The notes under the pieces are model-generated. The model was not told where the DNA came from. It worked only from the letters and a program-made list of their open reading frames with translations, and ran no database searches. From an uncultured Alphaproteobacteria bacterium (GTDB lineage: Bacteria > Pseudomonadota > Alphaproteobacteria > HIMB59 > GCA-002718135), in NCBI GenBank assembly GCA_902515745.1, contig CABXWB010000001.1, positions 62,001 to 126,000 of the forward strand: 64,000 nt of DNA, written 5' to 3'. Shown here one piece after another: positions 20,863-30,965 of this stretch. The translations under genes and the position numbers were made by a program. Every line of letters begins with the position of its first letter. Positions within the stretch are counted from its first letter, which is position 1.

Positions 20863-21634
20863 ATTAAATAATGAGTTTGAAATAAATTATAACAAAGAAA
20901 TTATCCCAAAAAAATTAAATCCAGATTTAGATAAAAAATTAGAAAAAGAGGTCAATTTTTTTCTTAAATGGGGCTATCTTATTATTGATAAAGCTCTAAC
21001 AGATAACCAAATTGTACTCTTAAGAAAAACTTTTAATAAAACTTTTAAAAAACTTAAAGGAAAAGAACATATAGATTATAATTTATTTGAATATGATAAA
21101 AACTTCTTATTTTTGCTTGATAATAAACCCGTAATAAAAAGAATTTCTGCAATTCTAGGTAACTGTATTCAACTTCATAGCGCTTCAGCAAGACTATCAA
21201 GTCCTGGATCAAAAAATCAAAATTGGCATAGAGATGGGCATTGGCCTGTTGATCCAAATGGAACACCAATTGGAAGTATTCCTGGTCAAATTAATTGTGG
21301 TTATTATCTAGATCTCTTAACTGAACAAAATGGTCCGATAGCAATTGTTCCAGGAAGTCAAAAAGCTTTATTTAAACCGCCAAAAAAAGATTTTGAATTT
21401 CCAGATCAAAAAATAATATATGCAAAACCTGGGCAAGCCATAATATTTAATGGATGGATATATCATAGAGGTTTAGGTAATAAATCAAAGTCTAATAGAA
21501 GAGTGTGTTTAATATGCTATCAAAATTCATGGATGAAATCGCGAGAAACATTTGATGGGCCAATTATTTCAAAAATAAAAAAAAGTGGAAGTAGTTTACA
21601 AAAATTACTTTTAGGATCAGTTAATAAATGGTGA
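20852..21634 (+). CDS. Phytanoyl-CoA dioxygenase (PhyH)-family Fe(II)/2OG oxygenase
   Basis: NWHRDGHWPVD (HxD), IVPGSQKALFKPP, GWIYHRGLGNKSKSNRRVCLICYQ. Confidence 0.87.
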   Translation: MMYKLNNEFEINYNKEIIPKKLNPDLDKKLEKEVNFFLKWGYLIIDKALTDNQIVLLRKTFNKTFKKLKGKEHIDYNLFEYDKNFLFLLDNKPVIKRISAILGNCIQLHSASARLSSPGSKNQNWHRDGHWPVDPNGTPIGSIPGQINCGYYLDLLTEQNGPIAIVPGSQKALFKPPKKDFEFPDQKIIYAKPGQAIIFNGWIYHRGLGNKSKSNRRVCLICYQNSWMKSRETFDGPIISKIKKSGSSLQKLLLGSVNKW

Positions 21635-21640
21635 AGTAAA

Positions 21641-22696
21641 CTATATTCTTTCTAATTTTTCACTTTTCAGAGATTTATACATCGCTTCAAGTATTTTCAC
21701 AGTTTTTAGAGCAAGATCTCCATTTGAATGATTCGTTACGTTTTTATTTAAACATATATCTACAAATGTATTCAATGCTTCTTTAGTGCCATAAGCATAT
21801 GCACCATCACCCTCTTTAATTTTATGTTCAATAATATTTTCATCATTTAATCTTACAAAAAGTCTTTCTCTTTTTATTTCCATATCTAAATATAAAGTAC
21901 CAATAGTTCCATGAATTGTAATATAAAAAGTTCCTCCAAAATTTTTAGGCACAAAAGCACTACCAGAAAATGATCCAGTTGCTCCATTGGCAAATTTCAT
22001 TGATATCGCATTGGTATAATCAACTTTTGTTGGCGATGGAACTGAAAGACAAAATATACATTCTGGGTCAAGATTAGTAATTTTTAATATACCTGCAAAC
22101 ATATGCGATAATTGTCCCCAACCATAACCACCAGCTTTTTCAGGATCTGACCAAGTTGATGCATGAGGTTGAAAAGTATGATTATCTGATTCACTTAAAG
22201 GTATACCCTGAAATAAATCTGTTAAAGAAGAAGAAAAAGCTGCGTCTATATGCTTAATTTCTCCAATTAAACCATTTGAAATTATATCTTCTGCTTGTGA
22301 CATAAAAGTTTTAAAATTAAAACCATTAGGAATTAAAATTTGCTTATTATTTTTTTTAGCAAGTTCAATTAATATTTCTGCATCTTTAACATTCGTCGTC
22401 ATAGGTTTTTCAATCATTACATGACATTTTTTTTCAAGAGCTGCTTTGGCATTTTCAAAATGAGCGTGATGTGGAGAAGAAATAATTACCCCATCCAAAT
22501 CAGATAATTGAAGCATTTCCTTGTAATTTGTTGATGCAAATTTAAATCCAAATTTTTCCTTAACAAATTTTAATTGATCTTCTTCGAGTTTACATACACT
22601 TGTTAATTCTACTTCACTTCTTTCTAATAAATGTGGAATGTGGTTTTCAGTTGCCCACCATCCAGCACCTATTACCCCAATTTTTATTTTATTCAT
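21641..22696 (-). CDS. Gfo/Idh/MocA-family oxidoreductase
   Basis: IGVIGAGWWATENHIPHL, VIISSPHHAHFENAKAALEKKCHVMIEKPMTTN. Confidence 0.92.
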   Translation of the reverse strand: MNKIKIGVIGAGWWATENHIPHLLERSEVELTSVCKLEEDQLKFVKEKFGFKFASTNYKEMLQLSDLDGVIISSPHHAHFENAKAALEKKCHVMIEKPMTTNVKDAEILIELAKKNNKQILIPNGFNFKTFMSQAEDIISNGLIGEIKHIDAAFSSSLTDLFQGIPLSESDNHTFQPHASTWSDPEKAGGYGWGQLSHMFAGILKITNLDPECIFCLSVPSPTKVDYTNAISMKFANGATGSFSGSAFVPKNFGGTFYITIHGTIGTLYLDMEIKRERLFVRLNDENIIEHKIKEGDGAYAYGTKEALNTFVDICLNKNVTNHSNGDLALKTVKILEAMYKSLKSEKLERI

Positions 22697-22706
22697 TTTT
22701 AAAAAT

Positions 22707-23018
22707 TTAATCTAAATGCATTTGTAATGGTAATAAGTATGGAAAGTTTGTTTTTGGATCAATATCTACTTTCATAATAGGTTTCATATATTCAGACCAT
22801 TTTTTATTAATTTCGCTATTAGAGATAAAATTAATTGATTTATTAAGATCATCAGTTTCAAAATATCCAAAGAGTTTTATTCCATATCTAAAAATATTAT
22901 AGTTTCGTAATCCAGCTTCTTTAAGCATTTGAACCATTTCTGGCCAAATTTCATCATGTCTCTTTTTATATTCTTCCTCATATCCTGGTCGGATTTCAAG
23001 AATCCATGCGTAATTCAT
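22707..23018 (-). CDS. rhaM: L-rhamnose mutarotase family protein
   Basis: MNYAWILEIRPGYEEEYKKRHDEIWPEMVQMLKEAGLRNYNIFRYGIKLFGYFE; start at 23018 preceded by AGAGG, instead of 23078 in the track. Confidence 0.88.
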   Translation of the reverse strand: MNYAWILEIRPGYEEEYKKRHDEIWPEMVQMLKEAGLRNYNIFRYGIKLFGYFETDDLNKSINFISNSEINKKWSEYMKPIMKVDIDPKTNFPYLLPLQMHLD

Positions 23019-23095
23019 AAAACCTCTTTTCAAATAAATTATATGTATTAATTTTATAAAGTTATAGAAAAAATTCAATTTTATAAAAAATATAA

Positions 23096-24004
23096 ATGGA
23101 AAAAATAGCTATTATTGACTCACATCATCATCTATGGGATCTTGATTCTAAAGAAACATATTATCCTTGGTTAAGCGGTAATGAAGAAAATGCTTTTTAT
23201 GGAAGTTTTAAAAATATTAAAAAGAGTTATTTATTAGATGATTATTTAAATGATGCAAAAAATCAAAATCTTGTAAAATCAGTACATGTTCAGGCTGAAC
23301 ATGATGCAGTAAACCCGATAGAAGAAACAAAATGGTTACAAAATATTTCAGATAATAATAATTTAAAAATCCCAAATGGGATTGTTGCATTTGCAGATTT
23401 TTCTAAAGAAAAAGTCAGTGAAGTTCTTGATCAGCACCTTGAATATAAAAATGTAAGAGGAATTAGACAAATCTTGTCATTTGATAAAGATAAACCTGAA
23501 TATTCTCATGCTAAAAAAGATTATTTAAAAGATGAGTTATGGCAAGATAACTTTAGACATTTGGCCAATAGAGAATTATCTTTTGATATACAAATATATC
23601 CACATCAGTTTGAGGATGCTTGTAAATTAGCAAAACGTTACCCAAATGTACTATTTATCTTAAATCATACTGGCGAGCCTTGTCTCCAAACAAAAGAATA
23701 CAAAAATTATTGGATGAAAAATATGCAATCTTTAGCCAGGCATGAAAATTTTGTTTGTAAAATATCAGGATTAGGAATGTCTAATCCTAGTTGGACAATT
23801 ATTTCTACTGAATATTTTATTTTAAAAACAATTGAAATTTTTGGTGTTGATAGATGTATGTTTGGATCGAATTTTCCTATAGATAAGATTTTTAACACTT
23901 TTGATAATTATTGGAGTTCTTATTTTGAAATAGTAAAAAATTTTTCAAAAGATGAAAATGATAAAATTTTTTTAAAGAATGCAGAAAAGTGCTATAGAAT
24001 TTAA
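23096..24004 (+). CDS. Amidohydrolase-2 family, L-fuconolactonase-like
   Basis: IIDSHHHLWDLDSKETYYPWL, HVQAEHD, GIRQIL, FILNHTGEP, MFGSNFPIDK. Confidence 0.88.
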   Translation: MEKIAIIDSHHHLWDLDSKETYYPWLSGNEENAFYGSFKNIKKSYLLDDYLNDAKNQNLVKSVHVQAEHDAVNPIEETKWLQNISDNNNLKIPNGIVAFADFSKEKVSEVLDQHLEYKNVRGIRQILSFDKDKPEYSHAKKDYLKDELWQDNFRHLANRELSFDIQIYPHQFEDACKLAKRYPNVLFILNHTGEPCLQTKEYKNYWMKNMQSLARHENFVCKISGLGMSNPSWTIISTEYFILKTIEIFGVDRCMFGSNFPIDKIFNTFDNYWSSYFEIVKNFSKDENDKIFLKNAEKCYRI

Positions 24005-24981
24005 TGAGAAATAAAAAAATTATAGCTATTCTTTTAGGTGATCCATCTGGAATAGGCCCTGAATTAATTTCTAAAATTCTATCTCATAATATTTTAAAAA
24101 AAATAAATATTATAATTGTTGGAGAAAAATCTATATTTGATCAACATTTAACAAGACAACAAAATAAAACAAATATTAAATTTATAAATAATTTTGATCA
24201 GATAGAATTTAAAAATACTAATAAACTTTTCTTCGATATTACTAAAAGAAAAATAAGATATCCAATCGGCAAAGTAAATATAAAATCAGGAATTTCTGTT
24301 TTAAATTCTATCGATATAGCGGTTGATTTATATAATAAGAAAAAAATAGATGGAATTAATTTTGCTCCATTTAATAAAACAAGTTTAGATCTTGCTGGTA
24401 TGAAATTTAAGGATGAACTCCATTATTTTAAAAATAAATTTAAAATAAAAAGCTATGTTTGTGAACTTAACGTATTAAATAATTTTTGGACTGCTCGAGT
24501 AACATCACATATTCCGCTTAAAGATGTTGCAAAAAATATCACTATTAAAAATATTCTTGAACCAATTAAATTAGTTAATAAGTATTTAAAAAAAAATGGA
24601 TTAAAAAATCCAAAAGTAGGTGTTCAAGCTTTAAATCCTCACGCTGAGTTTGGAAATGAAGAGAAAAAAATAATAATACCTGCAATAAACAAAGCAAGAA
24701 AAATGAAAATCAAAGCTTTTGGCCCGTTACCATGTGATACATCATTTATTAGAGCTTATAAAAATAAAGAGTATAATTGTCTTGTCGGGATGTATCATGA
24801 CGCTATTCAATCAGGCCTTAAATCGTTTGGATTTGAAAAAGGTGTTACTGTTCAAGGTGGTTTACCAATACCCATAACTACACCTGCTCATGGAACAGCT
24901 TTTGATATTGTGGGTAAAAATAAAGCTAACGTAAGTCCGATGCTAGAATCTTTAAAGTTATTACTTAAACTCTTATCTTAA
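24004..24981 (+). CDS. PdxA-family (4-hydroxythreonine-4-phosphate dehydrogenase-like) protein, divergent
   Basis: GDPSGIGPELISKIL, NPHAEFGNEE, GPLPCDTSF, MYHDAIQSGLK, AHGTAFDIVG. Confidence 0.87.
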   Translation: MRNKKIIAILLGDPSGIGPELISKILSHNILKKINIIIVGEKSIFDQHLTRQQNKTNIKFINNFDQIEFKNTNKLFFDITKRKIRYPIGKVNIKSGISVLNSIDIAVDLYNKKKIDGINFAPFNKTSLDLAGMKFKDELHYFKNKFKIKSYVCELNVLNNFWTARVTSHIPLKDVAKNITIKNILEPIKLVNKYLKKNGLKNPKVGVQALNPHAEFGNEEKKIIIPAINKARKMKIKAFGPLPCDTSFIRAYKNKEYNCLVGMYHDAIQSGLKSFGFEKGVTVQGGLPIPITTPAHGTAFDIVGKNKANVSPMLESLKLLLKLLS

Positions 24982-25030
24982 TATTAAAAAATTCTCTTAA
25001 ATTGAATTAAATTAGTATAATAATTATTGT

Positions 25031-26215
25031 GTGAGTAAAATTGTAAGTGTTAAAGCAAAGGTCTATAAATGGACAGGGCCCGTTCAAAAAATTCACGAAA
25101 ATTTTTGCACAAATGCTGCAGATATTGTGAATCAAGAAAATATTTCAAATGATAGATGGACAACATATAAATTTCATAGTTGGTTAGTTGTTGAAGTAGA
25201 AACAAGTGATGGTTTTATAGGTTTAGGTAATGCCGCATTATCCCCAGAGCCGTGTAAATCAGTTGTAGATACTTATTTAGCCCCAGCCATTATCGGTGAA
25301 AGTATATGGGATTATGAGCATATATGGCAAAAGATGTATCGACAAACACTAGCTTGGGGAAGAAAAGGTGTAGGTATGACAGCTATTAGCGCTGTTGATA
25401 TTGCAATATGGGATGCACTTGGAAAATCTGCGAAACAACCTGTATTCAAATTATTAGGTGGAAAAACTAAATCAAAACTCCCTTGTTATGCAAGTAAGCT
25501 TTATAGTCAACCTCTTGATAGTCTTGCAAAAGAAGCTAAAGATTATGTAGATCAAGGTTTTAAAGCAATGAAATTAAGACTTGGTTGGGGTCCCACTGAT
25601 GGTGCTGAAGGTATGCACAAAAATATTGAGTTAATCAAAACAGTACGATCAGTTGTTGGTGATAATGTTGATCTTATGGCTGATGTATATATGGGATGGA
25701 CATTTGAATATGCAAAAAGAATGATGAGATTAATTGATAATGAAAATCTACGTTGGTTAGAAGAACCAGTTATTGCTGATGATATTGATGGTTATGCAGA
25801 TCTAAAAGCTTCATGTAGAACTCCTATATCTGGTGGTGAACATGAATATACACTTTTTGGTTTTAGACAATTACTAGAAAAAAAAGCAATTGATGTTGTG
25901 CAATTTGATACGAATAGAGTTGGTGGAATAACACAGGCGCATAAAATTTCTGCTTTAGCTGAGGCGTTTCAAATACCAGTTATTCCTCACGCTGGACAAG
26001 TCCATAATTTTCATATTTCCATGAGTTCAGTCAATGCTCCTATTGTCGAATATTTTCCATTCTGGCCAGTAGAAATTGGTAATGAATTATTTTGGTATAT
26101 TTTTGATGGAGAGCCTCAAGCAAAAAATGGTTTTATTGAATTAGATGAAAATAAGCATGGATTAGGAATAGAATTATCAGAAAAATATTTAGAAAACTTT
26201 GAAATTAATCAGTAA
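25031..26215 (+). CDS. Enolase-superfamily sugar-acid dehydratase, L-rhamnonate dehydratase-like; GTG start
   Basis: KMYRQTLAWGRKGVGMTAISAVDIAIWDALGK, AMKLRLGWGP, LMADVYMGWTFEYA, WLEEPVIADD, GGEHEYTLFGF, VIPHAGQVHNFH. Confidence 0.9.
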   Translation: MSKIVSVKAKVYKWTGPVQKIHENFCTNAADIVNQENISNDRWTTYKFHSWLVVEVETSDGFIGLGNAALSPEPCKSVVDTYLAPAIIGESIWDYEHIWQKMYRQTLAWGRKGVGMTAISAVDIAIWDALGKSAKQPVFKLLGGKTKSKLPCYASKLYSQPLDSLAKEAKDYVDQGFKAMKLRLGWGPTDGAEGMHKNIELIKTVRSVVGDNVDLMADVYMGWTFEYAKRMMRLIDNENLRWLEEPVIADDIDGYADLKASCRTPISGGEHEYTLFGFRQLLEKKAIDVVQFDTNRVGGITQAHKISALAEAFQIPVIPHAGQVHNFHISMSSVNAPIVEYFPFWPVEIGNELFWYIFDGEPQAKNGFIELDENKHGLGIELSEKYLENFEINQ

Positions 26216-26217
26216 AT

Positions 26218-27951
26218 TTAGTGACTATGTCTTTTGACTTCAGCACCTCTTTTTCCAATTAGAAAATCTAAATCTGCTCCTTTGTCAGCTTGCATTACAT
26301 GTTCAACATACATTTTTTGATAACCACCTGTGATTTCTGGAACAACAGGTGAATAATTTTCCAGACGATTTTTTATTGTTTCATCATCAACTTTTAAATT
26401 CATTGTTCCTTGATCAACATCAACTTCTATTTCATCACCATTTTGAACCGCTGCTAAAGGACCTTTAACCGCAGCTTCTGGAGCTGTATGAAGTATTACT
26501 GTACCATATGCTGTTCCACTCATTCTAGCATCAGATATTCGAATCATATCTCTCACACCTTTTTTAAGTACTTTTTGTGGAAGTCTCATATTTCCAACTT
26601 CAGCCATACCAGGATAACCTTTCGGCCCACAGTTTTTTAAAACTAATATTGAATTTTCATCAACTTCTAAATTAGGGTCATCAATCTTTTCATGAAACTC
26701 TTCTACGCTTTCAAAAACTACAGCTTTTCCAGTATGTTTCATTAATTCTGGTGATGCAGCTGATGGTTTAATAATTGCACCATTTGGAGCTATATTGCCC
26801 CTAAGAATTTTAATTCCTCCATTTTTTGTTAATGGATTTTCAAATTCTTTTATAACGTCATTGTTCCAGCATTTAGCGTTTAAATTATTCTCAGCTATTG
26901 TTTTTCCATTAACAGTCATTGAATTTTCATCTAGTAATTTTTTTTCCATTAATCTTTTTATGACTACTGGAACACCGCCTGCATAATAAAAATCTTCCAT
27001 TAAGTATTTTCCTGAAGGTTGAAGATTTACTAATGTTGGAATGCCATCTCCACATTTATTCCAATCATCTAAATCTAAATCAATTTCCATTCGGCCTGCA
27101 ATTGCAGCTAAATGGATAACTGCATTTGTAGATCCACCTATTGCTCCATTGACCTTGATTGCATTTTCAAATGATTTTTTTGTAACAATTTTTGACATTG
27201 TTATATCTTCCTTGACCATTTCAACAATTCTTTTTCCAGACATATGCGCTAAAGCATATCTTCTAGAATCCACTGCAGGTATTGCAGCATTTCCAGGAAG
27301 TGACATTCCTAATGCTTCTACCATCGAACCCATTGTTGATGCAGTCCCCATTGTCATACAGTTACCTTTTGATCTACTCATTGAAATTTCTGCATTTATA
27401 AAATCTTCTTCTGTTATTATGCCCGCATTTAAATCTGCATCAAGTTTCCAAACTCCTGTTCCAGAACCTATTGTTTCACCTTGATGATGTCCATTAAGCA
27501 TTGGACCACCTGAAACACCTATTGTAGGAAGATCTACACTCGCCGCACCCATCATTAATGAAGGTGTTGTTTTATCACAACCCATTAATAGTACTACTCC
27601 ATCTATAGGATTACCCCTTATTGCTTCTTCAACGTCCATACTTGCTAAATTTCTAAACAACATAGCTGTAGGTCTTAGATTTGATTCACTTGCTGAAAAA
27701 ACAGGAAATTCAAGAGGGAAACCTCCAGCTTCATAAACTCCTTTTTTGACAGACTCTGCTATCTCTCTAAAATGACCATTACAAGGAGTTAATTCTGACC
27801 ATGTGTTACAAATACCAATTACAGGACGACCGTCAAATAAATGATTTGGATGGCCTTGATTTCTCATCCAACCTCTATGAATAAATGTATCTCTTCGATG
27901 TGATTTAGAATTATACCAATTAGAAGATCTAAATTTATTTTTTTTATTCAT
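26218..27951 (-). CDS. IlvD/Edd-family sugar-acid dehydratase, L-arabinonate dehydratase-like
   Basis: GICNTWSELTPCNGHFREIAE, LLMGCDKTTPSLMMGAASVDLP, GTASTMGSMVEALGM, GGSTNAVIHLAAIAGR. Confidence 0.9.
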   Translation of the reverse strand: MNKKNKFRSSNWYNSKSHRRDTFIHRGWMRNQGHPNHLFDGRPVIGICNTWSELTPCNGHFREIAESVKKGVYEAGGFPLEFPVFSASESNLRPTAMLFRNLASMDVEEAIRGNPIDGVVLLMGCDKTTPSLMMGAASVDLPTIGVSGGPMLNGHHQGETIGSGTGVWKLDADLNAGIITEEDFINAEISMSRSKGNCMTMGTASTMGSMVEALGMSLPGNAAIPAVDSRRYALAHMSGKRIVEMVKEDITMSKIVTKKSFENAIKVNGAIGGSTNAVIHLAAIAGRMEIDLDLDDWNKCGDGIPTLVNLQPSGKYLMEDFYYAGGVPVVIKRLMEKKLLDENSMTVNGKTIAENNLNAKCWNNDVIKEFENPLTKNGGIKILRGNIAPNGAIIKPSAASPELMKHTGKAVVFESVEEFHEKIDDPNLEVDENSILVLKNCGPKGYPGMAEVGNMRLPQKVLKKGVRDMIRISDARMSGTAYGTVILHTAPEAAVKGPLAAVQNGDEIEVDVDQGTMNLKVDDETIKNRLENYSPVVPEITGGYQKMYVEHVMQADKGADLDFLIGKRGAEVKRHSH

Positions 27952-27982
27952 AAAAAAAGTTTTATCTAATTAAAGTAAAAAA

Positions 27983-28858
27983 TCAAATTTTAAATTTATT
28001 ATCTTCAAGGCCAGGCACATTAACATTTAATGCAAATAAGCTACCATCATATTTATTTTTACCTGAATTATTAGCAGTAGTAATAAATAGAGTTTTGAGA
28101 TCATTTCCACCAAATACACAATTTGTTACATTTTCAACAGGTAGCTCGTAAATTTGATCAACCCTGCCTTTTGGATCAATTTTAACAACACATGATCCAC
28201 CCCAACGGCAATTCCAAATAAAACCATCACTATCAATAGTTGATCCATCTGGAGCACCTCTATCAAAATCGAAGAAGTTTTTTTTATCTGATACACTACC
28301 TTCATCTAGGTTAAAATTGTATTCTAGTAATGATCCCTCGGTTGTATCAGCAAAATAAAATTTTGTGTTATCTGGACTCCAAACAAATGTATTAGGTATA
28401 CCAAGATTTGTTTCAACAATATTTACCTTATTATCAGATAAACAATATAAACTACCAGATTTAGCATTTAAAGATTTTGCACTTCCATCTTGATTAAAAT
28501 TATTTTGCATCGTCCCAAACCAAAGCCTGCCTCTAGCATCTGATGCACCATCATTAGATCTATTTGATGCAATATCATCTTCAACACTAATTATTCTTTC
28601 GTATTTTTTAGATTGAAAGTTAAATTTATTTACTCCATTATTTGAAACTAGAGCAATTTCATTCTCTGAGATTATTGACGTCGCTGTTACAAAATCAGGT
28701 AAATCAAAAGTTTCTATTTTTTCGTTATCTAAATTAATTCTGAATAAAACTGATTTTGGTTTAATATCTATCCAAAGTAAACTTTGATCAATTGAAGACC
28801 AAGTGATACCTTCTCCCAAACTATTTTGTACATCTTTATATAATTCGACATTACTCAT
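27983..28858 (-). CDS. SMP-30/gluconolactonase/LRE family protein
   Basis: LGEGITWSSIDQSLLWIDI, SNDGASDARGRLWFGTM, GIPNTFVWSPDNTKFYFADT, GAPDGSTIDSDGFIWNCRWGG. Confidence 0.93.
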   Translation of the reverse strand: MSNVELYKDVQNSLGEGITWSSIDQSLLWIDIKPKSVLFRINLDNEKIETFDLPDFVTATSIISENEIALVSNNGVNKFNFQSKKYERIISVEDDIASNRSNDGASDARGRLWFGTMQNNFNQDGSAKSLNAKSGSLYCLSDNKVNIVETNLGIPNTFVWSPDNTKFYFADTTEGSLLEYNFNLDEGSVSDKKNFFDFDRGAPDGSTIDSDGFIWNCRWGGSCVVKIDPKGRVDQIYELPVENVTNCVFGGNDLKTLFITTANNSGKNKYDGSLFALNVNVPGLEDNKFKI

Positions 28859-28902
28859 ATTTTAGATCAATATAATAAAATTTAAAATTTATGAAGATAA
28901 GT

Positions 28903-29907
28903 TTAGAGGTAATGTGCTTTATCTTTAATACGCGCCATTACTTCTTTTGTCGCTTCTTCAGAACCATCATGAAATGTACCCATAAGTTTATCTAAGAAAC
29001 TAGTATTTCCACCTGAATAATTACATTCAAAATATTTATGATGAATGTAATGCATATAATCACCTGTTGGAATTGATATACCATTTTTAAAGGTCATTTT
29101 CTCATATCCTGTATGTCCAGGTGTAGGCGCTAAACCAGCATGAAATACATGATACATCGCAACAAGAGGATGTGAAGGGATAATCCAATGAACTAAAATT
29201 CCTGAAAAATAGAGTATATGCTCTATTGGATGCATAGACATACCTGACCAAGCACCTGTATTCGTATTACGGTGGTGAACTTTATGAGCAATTTTATAAA
29301 GGGGTGCCCAGTGCAATAGTCTATGTGTTAAGTAAAAATGTGCGTCTCTTATAAACGGGACAAGAAAGAACATAAAACAACAATATATTGGATAAGCCTC
29401 CCAACTTACATATGGGATTATTTGATTTGCAAATGCCCAAAATGTAATTACTTCATAAGCTGTCCACAATGGAATAGCGCTACAAAAAGTATAGAATAGG
29501 TTATCTTTAGTCTGGTTATTAAATAAAAATGTAGAGTTATTTTTTTCTAAAGGTCGCGGATTATATTTAAATGAAGTTCCTTGTGTCTTCAGTCTTAAAT
29601 GAAAAAAGCCAGTCCAAAGCAAAATAATAACTGCATTTCTGAAAAATATATAGGATATCCATCCTATTTCAAAAGTCTTCATTGTTTCTAAAGAAGGAGT
29701 CAAAAAAAGATATGTAGCAACAGTTATTGCTGCAAAGACAAAAGTCCATGGGAAAAAAATTCCTGGAAATTTAAAAAAATACTTTAAAAATTTTATAGGG
29801 TTAAAAAATATATCTTTAGGCGGGTTAATACTTATTGTACCAAAAGGTTTCCAATGACCTCTTTTATCTCTTGTACCAAAATCATTATCATTTAGTTGAT
29901 TTCCCAT
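28903..29907 (-). CDS. Sterol desaturase/fatty acid hydroxylase superfamily membrane protein
   Basis: His boxes HFYLTHRLLH, HKVHHRN and HYIHHKYF between TM segments. Confidence 0.88.
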   Translation of the reverse strand: MGNQLNDNDFGTRDKRGHWKPFGTISINPPKDIFFNPIKFLKYFFKFPGIFFPWTFVFAAITVATYLFLTPSLETMKTFEIGWISYIFFRNAVIILLWTGFFHLRLKTQGTSFKYNPRPLEKNNSTFLFNNQTKDNLFYTFCSAIPLWTAYEVITFWAFANQIIPYVSWEAYPIYCCFMFFLVPFIRDAHFYLTHRLLHWAPLYKIAHKVHHRNTNTGAWSGMSMHPIEHILYFSGILVHWIIPSHPLVAMYHVFHAGLAPTPGHTGYEKMTFKNGISIPTGDYMHYIHHKYFECNYSGGNTSFLDKLMGTFHDGSEEATKEVMARIKDKAHYL

Positions 29908-29945
29908 GATGCATTTATAGTATATTTTGAATAAAAAAAAAGAGA

Positions 29946-30962
29946 CTAAATTGTCGTATCTGGAACCTTAACATCAATAAAATAATTTTTATCTTTAGAT
30001 TGCTTAAATATTGCTGGGATTATTGATCTATAAGCAGAAATTATTCCGTTATGAGGTTCTGGCATTTGATTTTTAACTATTTTATGAAATTTTTTTAAAT
30101 TATGGCAAGGGATTTTTGGAAAAATGTGATGCTCAATATGATACTCCATATTTGAATACAAAAAACTAAAAAAGGGATTCATAATAACGGTTCTTGTACT
30201 TTTTCTATGATCTTTAATATTATCAGCTAGTCCAGCATGTTGAGTCATGCCACAAATCATCAAAATAGTATTCCCATAAAATGGTGGTAAAATTATCATT
30301 ATGATTGGTAACCATGATTGTAAGAAAACTGAGGATAAAATTACAAGCAACCAAAAACTTACATATAATCTTGAACTATTAATAATTTTTTTTATCTCCT
30401 TTTCAGGTACTGTAACTTTAACAACAGGAGTAATTATCCCAAATGAATGTTTAATAATTTCAAAATGTGTAAAATGTCTTATTTTTTGAATATTAATTAT
30501 TGGACCAAGAGGTAAAAAATTTAAAAGAAATCTAACAGGTTCTGTTGGTTTAGGACTATTATTTTCGTAATCGTACACCTCCTCATGTGTAAATATGGTG
30601 TAAGTATGGTGATGAAAATGGCTCCACTTCCATCTAACTGCCTCAAAACCACCAAGTAAAGAAGTTATATGATAAAAAAATTTATTTAACGCTCTTGTTT
30701 TAAAATATGTTTCGTGATTTGTTTCATGTTGAATGCTTATGATCTTACAATAGAAAATATTTCCATAAAGCAAAAGAGCAGGTATTGACCATAAAGTACC
30801 CCAACTTTGAATACATAGATATCCACTTAATATTAGAGCAACAATAAATATGGATATATCTAATAAACCTTTTATATCCGATCTCTTAGAAAGTTCCTTT
30901 AAAGTTTTCTTATCTATTTTTGGTTTATACCAAGTTTTTAAATCGACTTCGCCCGCAAACAT
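29946..30962 (-). CDS. Membrane fatty acid desaturase-family protein, MocD-like copy 2
   Basis: HETNHET, HFHHHTY and HIEHHIF His boxes; clear paralog of the 33418-34404 protein (LKTWYKPKIDKKTLKEL versus LGKWYRANIDKKEFKQL; MTQHAGLADNIKDHRKSTRTVIMNPFFSFLYSNMEYHIEHHIFPKIP). Confidence 0.9.
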   Translation of the reverse strand: MFAGEVDLKTWYKPKIDKKTLKELSKRSDIKGLLDISIFIVALILSGYLCIQSWGTLWSIPALLLYGNIFYCKIISIQHETNHETYFKTRALNKFFYHITSLLGGFEAVRWKWSHFHHHTYTIFTHEEVYDYENNSPKPTEPVRFLLNFLPLGPIINIQKIRHFTHFEIIKHSFGIITPVVKVTVPEKEIKKIINSSRLYVSFWLLVILSSVFLQSWLPIIMIILPPFYGNTILMICGMTQHAGLADNIKDHRKSTRTVIMNPFFSFLYSNMEYHIEHHIFPKIPCHNLKKFHKIVKNQMPEPHNGIISAYRSIIPAIFKQSKDKNYFIDVKVPDTTI

Positions 30963-30965
30963 TAA

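Noticed and set aside
27041-27484. 147-aa plus-strand ORF inside the IlvD/Edd gene
   Set aside because: Antisense to conserved dehydratase motifs; low-complexity translation.
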